From: Candidatus Omnitrophota bacterium
GTDB taxonomy: Bacteria > Omnitrophota > Gorgyraeia > JAGLLT01
NCBI GenBank assembly: GCA_023140385.1
Contig: JAGLLT010000020.1
Span: forward strand, 1-36,359
Reading direction: 5' to 3'
DNA: 36,359 bases
Shown: one piece after another, positions 1-8,825 of the stretch
Position numbering within the stretch: the first letter of the stretch is position 1
How the letters are laid out: every line of letters starts with the position of its first letter
Program-made: the position numbers and the translations under genes
The notes under the pieces: model-generated
What the model was told of the DNA's origin: nothing
The model's database searches: none
What the model saw: only the letters and a program-made list of their open reading frames with translations

Positions 1-26
1 TAAGTAAGAACCGGAAGAGGAGTAAG

Positions 27-338
27 ATGGCAAAGCAACAACAAAAGATCAGAATAAAGCTAAAGGCATATGATCACAGAGTGTTAGACCAGTCCGCTGG
101 TGAGATAATGAATACCGCCAGGCGCACAGGAGCAAAGATTTCAGGGCCCGTGCCTCTGCCGTCAAAAAGAGAAGATTACACGGTTTTAAGGTCGCCGCAC
201 GTTGATAAAAAGTCAAGAGAGCAGTTTCAGATTAAAACCCACATGAGACTGCTGGATATAATTAATCCCAGCGCTAAAACGATTGATGCTCTTAAAAAGC
301 TTGATTTACCGACCGGTGTGGATATTGAGATAAAGTAA
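27..338 (+). CDS. rpsJ: 30S ribosomal protein S10 (uS10)
   Basis: S10 of the 30S head, which in many bacteria also acts as NusE in antitermination with NusB. The 103-residue length is normal for the family. The hallmark loop is present: [12 protein letters not shown] at about residues 40-51, followed by [12 protein letters not shown] at 56-67. An AGGAG-like Shine-Dalgarno (GAGGAGTAAG) precedes the ATG. It is the first gene of the S10 cluster seen here, and rplC follows 11 bp later, so they are surely cotranscribed. The promoter of the operon lies upstream of the window. Confidence 0.98.
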   Translation: MAKQQQKIRIKLKAYDHRVLDQSAGEIMNTARRTGAKISGPVPLPSKREDYTVLRSPHVDKKSREQFQIKTHMRLLDIINPSAKTIDALKKLDLPTGVDIEIK

Positions 339-349
339 AGGATATATAA

Positions 350-1036
350 ATGCCAATAGGATTGTTGGGTAAAAAAATAGGAATGACGCAGATTTTTAAA
401 GAAGACGGGAAAATTGTGCCGGCTACGGTTATTGAGGCGGGGCCGTGTTACGTTTTGCAGGTAAAGGCCGGGGAGAAAGATGGTTACCGCGCCCTTCAGT
501 GCGGATTTGACGGCCAAAAGGAATCCCGCGTTAAAAAACCGTTGTTGGGAAGGTTTAAAAAAGCTCACATCAAACCGCTTAAATTTATTAAAGAGATGCG
601 TGTAGATGAGGCTGATGAGAATAAATATAAAGCGGGGGATGAGTTGAGGGTGGATTTGTTTCATGAGGGTGATTTTGTGGATATTACCGGAACCTCTATA
701 GGTAAGGGTTTTCAGGGAGTTATGAAAAGGTGGCACTTTAAGGGCCATCCGGCCAGTCATGGCGCGAAGGTTCACCGGACTCCCGGTTCAATCGGCGCCA
801 GCGCCAGCCCTTCAAGGGTTTTCAAAGGAAAGCATTTGCCGGGCAGGATGGGCGGCAAGCGGATTACCACGCAAAACATAAAGGTTCTTAAGGTGGATAA
901 AGATAATAATTTACTGGTAGTAAAAGGAGCTGTTTCGGGGTCGAAAAACAGTTACCTGGTAATTAAGCCGGCCCTGAAAAAGAAGAGGCAAGGCAAGCCA
1001 ATAAATATCGAATCTGGCACAGAGAGTAAAGTATAA
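350..1036 (+). CDS. rplC: 50S ribosomal protein L3 (uL3)
   Basis: L3 is an early-assembly 50S protein whose long loop reaches the peptidyl transferase centre. At 228 residues it is slightly longer than the E. coli protein. Visible hallmarks are the start MPIGLLGKKIGMTQIF, GKGFQGVMKRW (residues 118-128), and the loop GSIGASASPSRVFKG near 146-160. The loop has Ser/Ala where E. coli L3 carries the glutamine methylated by PrmB, a substitution common outside proteobacteria. The stop TAA shares one base with the rplD ATG (TAATG), indicating tight translational coupling. Confidence 0.98.
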   Translation: MPIGLLGKKIGMTQIFKEDGKIVPATVIEAGPCYVLQVKAGEKDGYRALQCGFDGQKESRVKKPLLGRFKKAHIKPLKFIKEMRVDEADENKYKAGDELRVDLFHEGDFVDITGTSIGKGFQGVMKRWHFKGHPASHGAKVHRTPGSIGASASPSRVFKGKHLPGRMGGKRITTQNIKVLKVDKDNNLLVVKGAVSGSKNSYLVIKPALKKKRQGKPINIESGTESKV

Positions 1037-1665
1037 TGAAAGAGTTGCAAGTTTATAATGTAAAAGGACAAAAAGTTAGTTCTCTGAAATTAGACGAAAA
1101 GCTTTTTGATGGGAAGGTAAATGAAGCCGTTTTGCATGAGGCTATTGTAATGTACCGGGCAAATAAAAGAGTTGGCGCGGCATCTACAAAAAGAAGGTCT
1201 GAGGTAAGCGGCGGAGGCATAAAGCCCTGGCGCCAAAAAGGTACGGGGCGGGCGAGGACCGGTTCCATCAGATCGCCAATTTTTAGAGGGGGCGGATCCA
1301 TATTCGGCCCCAAGCCCAGAGATTATTCATACAGTATTCCTAAAAAAGTAAAAAAGAAAGCACTGCTATCTTCTATCAATTCAAAGCTAAATGACGGGAA
1401 TATTATTATTGTGGAAGAGATAAAACTTGATAAAATTAAAACCAGGGAGTTTGTTGATATTTTTAAAGCCCTAAAGATGGCGGAGGATAAAGTTCTTCTG
1501 GTGGTAGAAAAAGTCGAAAATAAGTTGAGGAAGTCCGCAGGTAATGTTAAGAATATTACCGTAAAAAGCGCGGATAACTTTAATACCTATGACGTCCTGG
1601 CCAACAAGAAGATAGTAGTAACAGAGAAATCAATAGAACTTATAAATAAGCGGGTTTCATTATGA
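1036..1665 (+). CDS. rplD: 50S ribosomal protein L4 (uL4)
   Basis: L4 lines the polypeptide exit tunnel; in E. coli it also represses its own S10 operon, which cannot be judged here because the leader is outside the window. The 209 residues have the usual globular domain and the extended tunnel loop, seen as a basic Gly/Arg-rich stretch with GGGIKPWRQKGTGRAR near residues 59-74. The ATG overlaps the rplC stop by one base and the TGA overlaps the rplW ATG (ATGA), so translation is coupled on both sides. Confidence 0.98.
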   Translation: MKELQVYNVKGQKVSSLKLDEKLFDGKVNEAVLHEAIVMYRANKRVGAASTKRRSEVSGGGIKPWRQKGTGRARTGSIRSPIFRGGGSIFGPKPRDYSYSIPKKVKKKALLSSINSKLNDGNIIIVEEIKLDKIKTREFVDIFKALKMAEDKVLLVVEKVENKLRKSAGNVKNITVKSADNFNTYDVLANKKIVVTEKSIELINKRVSL

Positions 1666-1940
1666 AAGATGCGTACATAATTCTTAAAAGTTTACTAAGA
1701 ACAGAAAAAGGAGCGGTTTTAAACCGTGAAAATAAGTACCTTTTTGAAGCGGACAAGAAAGCGAATAAGATTGAAATAAAAAAGGCGGTAGAAACTATCT
1801 ATAAGGTGAAGGTTGATAGCGTCAATGTAGTGTCCATGCGGGGCAAGCAAAAAAGAGTGAGATATAAAAAAGGCAAAACTCCGGATTGGAAGAAAGCAAT
1901 TGTAACTTTAAAAGAAGGCCAGACAATCGACATTATGTAG
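1662..1940 (+). CDS. rplW: 50S ribosomal protein L23 (uL23)
   Basis: L23 sits at the tunnel exit and is the docking point for trigger factor and SRP. The 92-residue length fits the family. Recognisable parts are the N-terminal [10 protein letters not shown] helix and the strand pair [18 protein letters not shown] near residues 49-66. Its ATG lies inside the rplD stop (ATGA overlap), and rplB starts 19 bp downstream. Confidence 0.96.
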   Translation: MKDAYIILKSLLRTEKGAVLNRENKYLFEADKKANKIEIKKAVETIYKVKVDSVNVVSMRGKQKRVRYKKGKTPDWKKAIVTLKEGQTIDIM

Positions 1941-1959
1941 GGTAGTATGGAAGGAAATT

Positions 1960-2811
1960 ATGGGAATTAAAGCAAGAAAGCCAAGCACACCATCACAGCG
2001 TTGGACCAAACTTCTGGACTTTAAGGAGCTGGAACCCCGCAATAAAAAGCCGGAGAAGTCTCTGACCTTTCCTTTAAAAAAGAGCGGAGGGCGCAACTCT
2101 CACGGGCATGTTACCTCACGCCACAGAGGCGGCGGACACAAACGCAAGTATAGATTAATAGATTTTAAAAGAGATAAAGACGACGTGATGGCAAAGGTAG
2201 TTTCCGTTGAGTATGATCCAAACAGATCGGCGAACATTGCTCTTTTGCTTTATCCTGATAGTGAGAAAAGGTATATTATAAGTCCTTTGGGCTTAAAGGT
2301 TGGTGAAGAGGTTGCTTCAGGTGAAAACGCTGAAATAAAAATGGGCAATTCGTTGCCGCTTTTTAAAATACCTCCCGGTATGCCGGTGCATAATATTGAA
2401 CTTGCTCCCGGTAAAGGCGGGAGACTTGTTCGCGGCGCCGGAGGCACGGCCTCAATTATGGCCCTAGAAGGGAAGTTTGCCCACGTAAAATTGCCTTCAG
2501 GTGAAATTCGACTGATTAAGAAGGAGTGCCGGGCCACTATTGGCCAGGTTGGAAATATTGGGCACGAGAGAAAGTCCATAGGTAAGGCAGGGCGCTCCCG
2601 CTGGATGGGCAAGCGTTCATCTGTCAGGGGCGTAGCCATGAATCCCCACGATCACCCGATGGGCGGCGGCGAAGGTAAGTCTTCCGGAGGCAGGCATCCA
2701 ACAACCCCATGGGGCAAGGCTACCAAGGGATTAATAACCAGAAAAAAGAAAAAATATTCTAATAAGTATATTATTAAAAAGCGGCCGTCAAAGCATAAAC
2801 GGAGGAAGTAA
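1960..2811 (+). CDS. rplB: 50S ribosomal protein L2 (uL2)
   Basis: L2 is a large 23S rRNA-binding protein essential for subunit association and peptidyl transfer. The 283 residues include the N-terminal [19 protein letters not shown] motif and the C-terminal signature [19 protein letters not shown], which contains the conserved histidine-rich loop near the peptidyl transferase centre. The tail is strongly basic. A GGA-rich Shine-Dalgarno precedes the ATG. The Shine-Dalgarno of the next gene (GGAGG) lies in the last codons of rplB, so rpsS follows directly. Confidence 0.98.
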   Translation: MGIKARKPSTPSQRWTKLLDFKELEPRNKKPEKSLTFPLKKSGGRNSHGHVTSRHRGGGHKRKYRLIDFKRDKDDVMAKVVSVEYDPNRSANIALLLYPDSEKRYIISPLGLKVGEEVASGENAEIKMGNSLPLFKIPPGMPVHNIELAPGKGGRLVRGAGGTASIMALEGKFAHVKLPSGEIRLIKKECRATIGQVGNIGHERKSIGKAGRSRWMGKRSSVRGVAMNPHDHPMGGGEGKSSGGRHPTTPWGKATKGLITRKKKKYSNKYIIKKRPSKHKRRK

Positions 2812-2813
2812 GG

Positions 2814-3098
2814 ATGTCAAGGTCATCTAAAAAAGGCCCATACGTACACCCCAAACTGTTAAAAAAAGTTGAGAAAATGAAAAAGACCGGCCAGAAACAG
2901 CCTATTAAGACTTGGTCAAGGAGCTCTATGATTTTACCGGAATTCGTAGGGTATACCTTCACCGTTCATAACGGCAAAAAGTTTATTCCGGTATTTATTT
3001 CCGAAAAAATGGTGGGACATAAATTAGGGGAGTTTTCTCCCACGAGGACGTTCAGAAAGCATGGTTCTCACACTGAGCGCACAGCCGCTCGTAAATAG
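2814..3098 (+). CDS. rpsS: 30S ribosomal protein S19 (uS19)
   Basis: S19 forms a head complex with S13 and contacts the A-site finger of 23S rRNA. The 94-residue length is typical. It begins [18 protein letters not shown] and ends with the classic [18 protein letters not shown] segment (about residues 68-86). It starts 2 bp after the rplB stop and uses a GGAGG ribosome-binding site inside rplB. Confidence 0.98.
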   Translation: MSRSSKKGPYVHPKLLKKVEKMKKTGQKQPIKTWSRSSMILPEFVGYTFTVHNGKKFIPVFISEKMVGHKLGEFSPTRTFRKHGSHTERTAARK

Positions 3099-3106
3099 GA
3101 ATTAAT

Positions 3107-3517
3107 ATGATAGCCAAAGCGAAAATAAAATTTGCCAGAGTATCCGAAAAAAAAGCCAGAGATGTTGTTAATTTAATCAGGGGCCGGAAAGCCCAAGACG
3201 CCGTGGATATTGTGGATAATCTGAATAAGGGATCTTCTAAAATAGTAGCAAAGTTATTAAAGTCTGTTATAAGTAACGCTAAGCCGGTTGAGGCGGACGT
3301 AAGTAATCTTTATGTAAGTAAAATAACGGTGGATCAGGCAACTCCCCTAAAGCGTTTTAGGGCCCAGGCTTTTGGGCGGGCGGCGGTAATACTCAAAAGA
3401 ACGTCTCATATAGTGATAGAGCTTGATAGAGTAAAAAAGGTTGTCTCCTCTAACAAGCCGAAAAAGGTAGCTGCTAAAAAGAAGGCGGTAAAAAGGGTTG
3501 AAAGGAGAAGTGAATAA
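3107..3517 (+). CDS. rplV: 50S ribosomal protein L22 (uL22)
   Basis: L22 spans the 50S subunit and, with L4, forms the constriction of the exit tunnel. The signature RAFGRAAVILKRTSHI-type hairpin lies near residues 84-102 (here RFRAQAFGRAAVILKRTSHI). The 136-residue protein has an extra Lys-rich tail (about residues 113-136) beyond the core of roughly 110 residues, probably disordered and rRNA-binding. The stop codon directly abuts the GTG start of rpsC. Confidence 0.96.
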   Translation: MIAKAKIKFARVSEKKARDVVNLIRGRKAQDAVDIVDNLNKGSSKIVAKLLKSVISNAKPVEADVSNLYVSKITVDQATPLKRFRAQAFGRAAVILKRTSHIVIELDRVKKVVSSNKPKKVAAKKKAVKRVERRSE

Positions 3518-4186
3518 GTGGGGCAGAAAGTACATCCTTATAGTTTTAGATTAGGCTACATAAAAACGTGGAAGTCGCGATGGTTTTCCAATAAGAAAAA
3601 CTTTGGAGCAAAGCTGGCTGAAGATTTAAAGGTTCGTAGTTATATTAAGAAGAACTTCAATCAAGCCGGTATTTCGAGTATAGAGATTGACAAAGCTTCG
3701 GATAAAATAAAGGTGACAATTTTCGCGGCCCGGCCGGGAATTATTATTGGCAGGCGGGGGTCTGAGATTGACCGGCTTAAAGAGGACCTGCAGGAGGTAA
3801 CCGGCAAGGATGTCTACGTTGATATTAAGGAGGTAAAGATGCCAAGGACTGATGCTCAGCTGGTTGCGGAAAACATCGCTTTTCAGATAATTAAAAGAGT
3901 ATCATTTAGAAGGGCGATGAAAAAAGCGGTTTATGATGCTATGAGCTCAGGCGTCGGAGGTGTCAGGATAACCTGTTCGGGAAGATTGGGGGGGGCCGAG
4001 ATGTCCCGCAGGGAAACCTATAAAGACGGAAAGGTTCCGCTGCATACGTTGAGAGCCGATATACATTACGGCTTTACGGAAGCTAGAACAACTTACGGGG
4101 CTATCGGTATAAAAGTTTGGATTTATAAGGGTGAAATAATTCCTGAAAAAGGTACCGCTGAAGGAAACAATAAGAGGGAGAAGTAA
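3518..4186 (+). CDS. rpsC: 30S ribosomal protein S3 (uS3)
   Basis: S3 is part of the mRNA entry channel and its helicase activity. The start is GTG at the base after the rplV stop, with an AAAGGAGAAG Shine-Dalgarno in the end of rplV; the protein then begins [18 protein letters not shown] as the family does. A KH domain is clear from [16 protein letters not shown] (GxxG type, about residues 71-88), and the C-terminal domain has the [13 protein letters not shown] motif. At 222 residues the length is normal. Confidence 0.98.
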   Translation: MGQKVHPYSFRLGYIKTWKSRWFSNKKNFGAKLAEDLKVRSYIKKNFNQAGISSIEIDKASDKIKVTIFAARPGIIIGRRGSEIDRLKEDLQEVTGKDVYVDIKEVKMPRTDAQLVAENIAFQIIKRVSFRRAMKKAVYDAMSSGVGGVRITCSGRLGGAEMSRRETYKDGKVPLHTLRADIHYGFTEARTTYGAIGIKVWIYKGEIIPEKGTAEGNNKREK

Positions 4187-4188
4187 AA

Positions 4189-4608
4189 ATGCCTTTAATG
4201 CCGAAAAGAGTTAAGTTCAGAAAGACCCATAGAGGAAAACGCCGCGGCATGGCGCATACCGGCTCAAAGGTTAATTTTGGTGAATTTGGTTTGCAGGCAT
4301 TGGAGAGCGGGTGGATTACCAATAGGCAAATAGAAGCTGCCCGTGTTGCTTTAACAAGGCACGTAAGGCGTGGCGGAAAGGTTTGGATAAGAATTTTTCC
4401 GGACAAACCGGTAACTAAAAAGCCGGCTGAGACCAGAATGGGCAAGGGAAAGGGAGCTCCGGAATTTTGGGTGGCCGTAGTTAAGCGGGGAAGAGTTCTG
4501 TTTGAAATGGATGGTATTCCCAGAGATTTAGCCAGAGACGCGTTAAGGCTGGCATCACATAAGCTGCCGGTGAAGACTAAATTTATAACAAGGCAAGGTT
4601 TGATATGA
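4189..4608 (+). CDS. rplP: 50S ribosomal protein L16 (uL16)
   Basis: L16 binds near the A-site tRNA elbow. The 139 residues show the family core: [40 protein letters not shown] (near 25-48) and [17 protein letters not shown]. The start at 4189 adds three residues before a second in-frame ATG at 4198, which would give the more usual MPKR start; either is possible. It overlaps rpmC by four bases (ATGA). Confidence 0.97.
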   Translation: MPLMPKRVKFRKTHRGKRRGMAHTGSKVNFGEFGLQALESGWITNRQIEAARVALTRHVRRGGKVWIRIFPDKPVTKKPAETRMGKGKGAPEFWVAVVKRGRVLFEMDGIPRDLARDALRLASHKLPVKTKFITRQGLI

Positions 4609-4811
4609 AACCTGAAAAAGCAAAGAGTCTGAGAGATTTAACCAAGGATGAGCTAAATCAAAATCTCCAGGATTATAGACAGGAACTGCATAAGTTGCGA
4701 TACGACGTAAAAAGCGGCAGAGTTGAAAAGCCGGACAAAATAAGGATCATCAGGAGAAATATTGCACGAGTTTTAACGATTTTAAGGGAGAAGGAGAATG
4801 CCCAGAGTTAA
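4605..4811 (+). CDS. rpmC: 50S ribosomal protein L29 (uL29)
   Basis: L29 is a small helical-hairpin protein at the tunnel exit next to L23. The 68 residues carry the pattern [20 protein letters not shown] followed by [16 protein letters not shown], the usual two antiparallel helices. Its ATG overlaps the rplP stop, and its last 14 bases overlap the start of rpsQ. Confidence 0.95.
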   Translation: MKPEKAKSLRDLTKDELNQNLQDYRQELHKLRYDVKSGRVEKPDKIRIIRRNIARVLTILREKENAQS

Positions 4812-5058
4812 TCAGGATAGAGGCACGCGCAAGCAGCAAATTGGCGTGGTTGTCAGTGATAAATCAGATAAGACTATTATTGTAAGAGTTAAAAGGGTTG
4901 GTAAGCATCCGGTTTACGGCAAGGTTATCAAGCGGTATTCTAAATTTAAAGCGCATGATCCGGAAAACAAAGCAAAGCTTAACGACCAGGTAAGGATTGT
5001 TGAGACCAGGCCTCTTTCGAAAGAAAAGAGATGGAGATTAGCGGAGATAGTTAAATGA
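4798..5058 (+). CDS. rpsQ: 30S ribosomal protein S17 (uS17)
   Basis: S17 is a primary 16S rRNA-binding protein with an OB fold. In the 86 residues, the strands [19 protein letters not shown] (residues 16-34) and the [18 protein letters not shown] loop are diagnostic. The ATG lies 14 bases inside rpmC with an AAGGAG Shine-Dalgarno just before it, which decides this start. The stop overlaps the rplN ATG. Confidence 0.96.
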   Translation: MPRVNQDRGTRKQQIGVVVSDKSDKTIIVRVKRVGKHPVYGKVIKRYSKFKAHDPENKAKLNDQVRIVETRPLSKEKRWRLAEIVK

Positions 5059-5423
5059 TTCAGTTAAGGACAATTCTGGAAATAGCCGACAATTCCGGCG
5101 CCAGGAAGGCCAGTTGTATTAAGGTGGTCGGCCGTTCAGCTAAAAAATATGCTGAAATAGGAGACATTGTTACCGTAAACATTAAAGAAGTTATACCGGA
5201 ATCCGAGGTGAAGAAAGGGGAGGTGGCTAAGGCCGTAGTTGTCAGGACGCACTCTCCTATCAGGCGTAAAGACGGGTCTTATTTAAAATTTGACAATAAC
5301 GCCGTCGTTTTGATAGACGGCCAGAAGAATCCCAGGGGAACGAGAATATTCGGCCCGGTGGCGCGGGAATTAAGAGAAAAAAACTTTATGAAAATTGTAT
5401 CTTTAGCTCCGGAGGTTATATAA
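5055..5423 (+). CDS. rplN: 50S ribosomal protein L14 (uL14)
   Basis: L14 is at the subunit interface and is the binding site of the silencing factor RsfS in many bacteria. The 122 residues match the family's constant length. Signatures are [18 protein letters not shown] at the N-terminus, [20 protein letters not shown] in the middle and [16 protein letters not shown] near 92-107. It is coupled to rpsQ by an ATGA overlap and marks the start of the spc part of the cluster. Confidence 0.98.
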   Translation: MIQLRTILEIADNSGARKASCIKVVGRSAKKYAEIGDIVTVNIKEVIPESEVKKGEVAKAVVVRTHSPIRRKDGSYLKFDNNAVVLIDGQKNPRGTRIFGPVARELREKNFMKIVSLAPEVI

Positions 5424-5424
5424 A

Positions 5425-5733
5425 GTGCTGCGCATAAAAAAGAATGATACTGTGGTTGTCAGGCGGGGTAAGGAAAGAGGGAAAAAGGCCAAAGTGCTTA
5501 AAGTCATCCCCGTGACCGGTAAGGTTATACTGGAAGGCCTGAATATAATAACGAAACACGCAAAAAAAAGGCGCCAGGAGGATCAGGGAGGCATTATCAA
5601 AAGAGAGTCTCCGGTTAATATATCAAATGTTATGCTTTATTGCGCCAAATGCAAGAAAGCCGTTAGAACCGGCTTTGTCAGGAAAAAAAACGGCGTTAAC
5701 AGAGTTTGTAAAAAATGTAATCAGGAGCTGTAA
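5425..5733 (+). CDS. rplX: 50S ribosomal protein L24 (uL24)
   Basis: L24 initiates 50S assembly. The start is GTG one base after the rplN stop, preceded by CCGGAGG. A KOW motif is seen in the first 30 residues (DTVVVRRGKERGKKAKVLKV). The C-terminus holds CxxC twice (CAKC and CKKC), a zinc-ribbon-like pair found in many bacterial L24 proteins. The length of 102 residues is normal. Confidence 0.97.
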   Translation: MLRIKKNDTVVVRRGKERGKKAKVLKVIPVTGKVILEGLNIITKHAKKRRQEDQGGIIKRESPVNISNVMLYCAKCKKAVRTGFVRKKNGVNRVCKKCNQEL

Positions 5734-5741
5734 GGATTGTG

Positions 5742-6287
5742 ATGAAAAAGTCAAGATTATTAGAGAAGTACAATAAAGATATTATTCCCGCAATGATGAA
5801 AAAGTTCGGGTATAAAAATAGATTTCAAACTCCTAAAATTAAGAAGATTGTCATTAACGCCGGGTTGGGGGAAGGGTCTAAAGAGTTTAAAATAATTGAA
5901 CAGGCAATGAAAGAGCTGGCCCAGATTACCGGCCAAAAACCCGCTATTACCAGGGCAAAAAAGGCAATTTCTAACTTTAAGATTAGAGCCGGTGATGCCG
6001 TCGGGTGCAAGGTTACTTTGAGGGGTAGCCGTATGTACGACTTCTTAGATAGGTTTATTAACATAGCCATACCCAGAATCAAAGACTTTAGAGGTATAAA
6101 CCCTAAATCATTTGATAGCAGTCATAACTTTACCGTAGGCATAAAAGAACAGTCTATGTTTCCCGAGATTGATTATGACAGGATAGACAGGACCATCGGT
6201 ATGAATATCACCTTCGATATGTCCTCTCGAAGCAAAGAAGAATCTCATGAGTTGCTAAGGTTGTTTGGAATGCCGTATAAAAAGTGA
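5742..6287 (+). CDS. rplE: 50S ribosomal protein L5 (uL5)
   Basis: L5 carries 5S rRNA in the central protuberance and contacts the P-site tRNA. About 181 residues, with the signatures KKIVINAGLGEG, GQKPAITRAKKAISNFKIR and DFRGINPKSFD. Two adjacent in-frame starts exist: GTG at 5739 and ATG at 5742. I chose the ATG because an AAGGA motif sits five bases before it; the difference is one residue. rpsZ follows after 22 bp. Confidence 0.96.
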   Translation: MKKSRLLEKYNKDIIPAMMKKFGYKNRFQTPKIKKIVINAGLGEGSKEFKIIEQAMKELAQITGQKPAITRAKKAISNFKIRAGDAVGCKVTLRGSRMYDFLDRFINIAIPRIKDFRGINPKSFDSSHNFTVGIKEQSMFPEIDYDRIDRTIGMNITFDMSSRSKEESHELLRLFGMPYKK

Positions 6288-6309
6288 GTAATCGTTTAAA
6301 GGAAAATCA

Positions 6310-6495
6310 ATGGCTAGAAAATCATTAATTGAAAAAGCAAAGAAGGAACCTAAATACACCACCCGCAAACAGCACAGATGTTTGCGTTGCGGACGTTCAA
6401 GAGGCTACATTCGTAAATTTCAAATTTGCCGAATATGCTTTAGAGAGTTAGCCTCCTGCGGGGAAATACCGGGTGTAACTAAAGCAAGCTGGTAA
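6310..6495 (+). CDS. rpsZ: 30S ribosomal protein S14, zinc type (uS14)
   Basis: This is the short 61-residue S14 with a complete zinc site, CxxC (CLRC, residues 24-27) and CxxC (CRIC, 40-43), rather than the ~100-residue zinc-free form. The end, [12 protein letters not shown], matches the family terminus. S14 sits in the 30S head. The gene occupies the usual slot between L5 and S8. A 40-bp spacer with a TTAGGAG ribosome-binding site separates it from rpsH. Confidence 0.98.
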   Translation: MARKSLIEKAKKEPKYTTRKQHRCLRCGRSRGYIRKFQICRICFRELASCGEIPGVTKASW

Positions 6496-6535
6496 AACGG
6501 CTTAGCGGCAGGTTAAATTTTATTAGGAGATTTAT

Positions 6536-6931
6536 ATGATAACTGATTTAGTCGCCAACGCGCTAACCATGATAAGAAACGCTTCTTTAAGAGGAAAAGA
6601 GACGGTAAATATTCCCGCTTCTTCAATGCTTAAAGAGATAATAAGAATCTTTAAGGAAGAAAATTTCATAAAAGATTTTAGAGTATTGGAAGATGACCGG
6701 CAGGGCTCTATAAGGGTTTATCTGAAATATACTAAGAATGATGAATCCGCGATATCTCATATAAAAAGGATTTCTAAGCCGGGTTTGAGAATTTATAAAG
6801 GTAAGGAAGAAATACCTAACGCCTTGGGAGGCCTCGGGGTAACGATTTTGACCACTTCCCGCGGCATATTAACTGACAAAGAAGCAAAAGCAAAAGGTGT
6901 TGGCGGAGAAATTATCTGCCAGATATGGTAA
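6536..6931 (+). CDS. rpsH: 30S ribosomal protein S8 (uS8)
   Basis: S8 is a central-domain primary binder of 16S rRNA and in E. coli the repressor of the spc operon. The 131 residues show DLVANALTMIRNA at the start, the middle RISKPGLRIYKGKEEIP, and the C-terminal GLGVTILTTSRGILTDKEAK followed by GGEIICQIW. TTAGGAG lies eight bases before the ATG. Confidence 0.98.
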   Translation: MITDLVANALTMIRNASLRGKETVNIPASSMLKEIIRIFKEENFIKDFRVLEDDRQGSIRVYLKYTKNDESAISHIKRISKPGLRIYKGKEEIPNALGGLGVTILTTSRGILTDKEAKAKGVGGEIICQIW

Positions 6932-6948
6932 GTTAAAGGGGAAAATTA

Positions 6949-7485
6949 ATGTCGAGAGTCGGGAAAAAACCTGTTTCAATTTTAGATAAAGTAAAGGTGT
7001 CCGTTGATAGAAACGTAGTTTCCGTTGAGGGGCCTAAGGGTAAGCTGGAATTGACGGCGCATCATCGAATGAAGGTTGAAGTAATTGATAAAGAAGTTGT
7101 GATTAAGAGGCCTTCAAATCTGAAGCTTGATAAATCACTGCATGGTCTAACTAGGAGCCTGATACAAAATATGGTAATCGGCGTAACCTCCGGTTACAAA
7201 AAGGAGCTTGAAATACAGGGGGTAGGCCTAAGAGCTCAAGTGCAAGGTAAGAAGTTAAATCTCCAACTTGGTTTTTCTCATCCTATAAATTACGAAATAC
7301 CACAGGGGATCAGCATAGAAACTCCTAAGCCGACCGAGATTATTGTAACGGGTATAGATAAGCAACTGGTAGGAGAAGTGGCGGCCGAGATAAGGCACTA
7401 TTATAAACCGGAGCCGTATAAAGGAAAAGGCATCAGGTATAAAGGTGAATATGTCAGAAGAAAGGCCGGTAAAACGGTTGTATAA
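6949..7485 (+). CDS. rplF: 50S ribosomal protein L6 (uL6)
   Basis: L6 lies near the factor-binding region at the L7/L12 stalk base. The 178 residues contain two related alpha/beta domains. The end, EPYKGKGIRYKGEYVRRKAGK, is the family signature, and MSRVGKKPV is the typical start. An AAAGGGG Shine-Dalgarno precedes the ATG. It is followed after 28 bp by rplR. Confidence 0.98.
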   Translation: MSRVGKKPVSILDKVKVSVDRNVVSVEGPKGKLELTAHHRMKVEVIDKEVVIKRPSNLKLDKSLHGLTRSLIQNMVIGVTSGYKKELEIQGVGLRAQVQGKKLNLQLGFSHPINYEIPQGISIETPKPTEIIVTGIDKQLVGEVAAEIRHYYKPEPYKGKGIRYKGEYVRRKAGKTVV

Positions 7486-7513
7486 ACGCTAAAAAAAAGG
7501 TTATTGTTATAAA

Positions 7514-7879
7514 ATGATAAAGAAAAAAATGACGGATAAGAGAAAGAAAAGGCATCAAAGAGTAAGAAAGCAGGTGTTTGGCACAGCCCAGAAACCAAGG
7601 CTGAATGTTTACAGGAGCCTGGCGCATTTTTACGCTCAGCTTATTAATGATACAAGTGGAAAGGTGCTATTAAGCATGTCTACTTTAGCTGAGGGCTTTA
7701 GAGAGAAAAATAAATACGGAGGCAATAAAGAAGCCGCCGAAGCATTAGGTAAGATATTCGCCGAGAAGGCTCTTAAAGCAAGCATAAAAGAGTGTGTTTT
7801 TGACAGAGGCGGCTATATGTATCATGGGAGAGTTAAAGTATTCGCGGAAGCCGCGCGTAAAGCCGGCTTGAAATTCTAA
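7514..7879 (+). CDS. rplR: 50S ribosomal protein L18 (uL18)
   Basis: L18 binds 5S rRNA with L5. The 121 residues include RKRHQRVRKQVFGTAQKPRL, then VYRSLAHFYAQLINDTSGKVL, and the C-terminal FDRGGYMYHGRVKVFAEAAR. The upstream spacer is poor in Shine-Dalgarno signal (AAAAGG about 13 bases before the ATG), so an alternative start at the second Met (7529) is possible. Neighbours rplF and rpsE are in canonical order. Confidence 0.97.
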   Translation: MIKKKMTDKRKKRHQRVRKQVFGTAQKPRLNVYRSLAHFYAQLINDTSGKVLLSMSTLAEGFREKNKYGGNKEAAEALGKIFAEKALKASIKECVFDRGGYMYHGRVKVFAEAARKAGLKF

Positions 7880-7893
7880 CGAGGGTGTAATTT

Positions 7894-8394
7894 ATGGCAC
7901 GAGAACGAAGAGAAATAAAAAGTGAGTTTTTTGAGAAGGTCGTCTTTGTTAACAGGGTATCTAAGGTGGTAAAAGGCGGCAGAAAATTTTCCTTTACAGC
8001 AAGTGTTGTTGTAGGGGACGAAAAGGGTTCTTTTGGCTGCGGCTACGGTAAAGCTAAAGAGGTTCCCGAGGCTATTCGTAAGGCATCCAGTAGCGCTAAA
8101 AAAGCAATGTTTAAAGTAGCAATAGACGGCAGTACCATCACTCACCAGATTATTGGCAAGCACGGGGCTGCCCGGGTTTTACTTAAGCCCGCTAAAGGAG
8201 GTACCGGTATTATTGCCGGCGGAGCTGTTAGGTCGGTCTGTGAGGCGGTGGGTATTAAGGATATACTTACTAAGTGCCTGAAATCCAATAACACTTTAAA
8301 TATTCTCAAGGCCTGCGAACAAGGCCTCAAGAGCCTTAAGGCAAAAGATTATAGAAGTAGAAATATTAAAGGAAAGACTGATGAGACTAACTGA
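7894..8394 (+). CDS. rpsE: 30S ribosomal protein S5 (uS5)
   Basis: S5 takes part in decoding fidelity and mRNA unwinding. The 166 residues have the double-stranded-RNA-binding-like N-terminal part [20 protein letters not shown] (residues 27-46) with the typical [15 protein letters not shown], and the C-terminal [20 protein letters not shown]. The stop lies 14 bases inside rplO, so no gene for L30 (rpmD) can fit between them. Confidence 0.98.
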   Translation: MARERREIKSEFFEKVVFVNRVSKVVKGGRKFSFTASVVVGDEKGSFGCGYGKAKEVPEAIRKASSSAKKAMFKVAIDGSTITHQIIGKHGAARVLLKPAKGGTGIIAGGAVRSVCEAVGIKDILTKCLKSNNTLNILKACEQGLKSLKAKDYRSRNIKGKTDETN

Positions 8395-8824
8395 ATTAAA
8401 ACCCGCAAAGGGAAGTACTAAGAGAAAGAAAAAGCTTGGGCGGGGTTGCGGCTCCGGCAGAGGAAAAACTTCCGGAAAGGGGCACAAGGGGCAGACGTCA
8501 CGCTCCGGGTCTAAATCTATGCTGGGATTTGAAGGCGGCCAGATGCCGTTAATAAGGAAGCTGCCCAAGAGAGGATTTAACAATAAATTTAAGGTAATCT
8601 ATCAGATAGTGAATGTTGAACGCCTGAACGCCTTTAAGGATGGCGAGGTGGTGGATATAAAGAAGCTAAAAGAAGTTAATTTGATAAGCACTTTAGCTCA
8701 CAGAGTAAAAATTTTAGGCAATGGTGAATTATTAAAACCGTTGACCGTTTGCGCTCATAAGTTTACCCAGAGCGCGAGAGATAAAATCGAAAAAGCAAAA
8801 GGAACTGTAAAGGTTATAGCATAA
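8381..8824 (+). CDS. rplO: 50S ribosomal protein L15 (uL15)
   Basis: L15 is a late-assembly 50S protein with a long basic N-terminal extension. The 147 residues show [19 protein letters not shown] (near 22-40) and [18 protein letters not shown], both diagnostic. The ATG overlaps rpsE by 14 bases with AAAGGAAAG before it. secY begins one base after the stop. Confidence 0.97.
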   Translation: MRLTELKPAKGSTKRKKKLGRGCGSGRGKTSGKGHKGQTSRSGSKSMLGFEGGQMPLIRKLPKRGFNNKFKVIYQIVNVERLNAFKDGEVVDIKKLKEVNLISTLAHRVKILGNGELLKPLTVCAHKFTQSARDKIEKAKGTVKVIA

Positions 8825-8825
8825 T

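Noticed and set aside
1-26. TAA at positions 1-3 as the end of an upstream tuf gene
   Set aside because: tuf often precedes rpsJ, but three bases without preceding coding sequence cannot support a gene.
227-775. Minus-strand open frame opposite rpsJ and rplC
   Set aside because: Both + strand genes are certain; the reverse translation shows no family features or ribosome-binding site.
5739-5741. GTG as the rplE start
   Set aside because: The adjacent ATG at 5742 has a better-placed AAGGA; the choice changes only one residue and stays uncertain.
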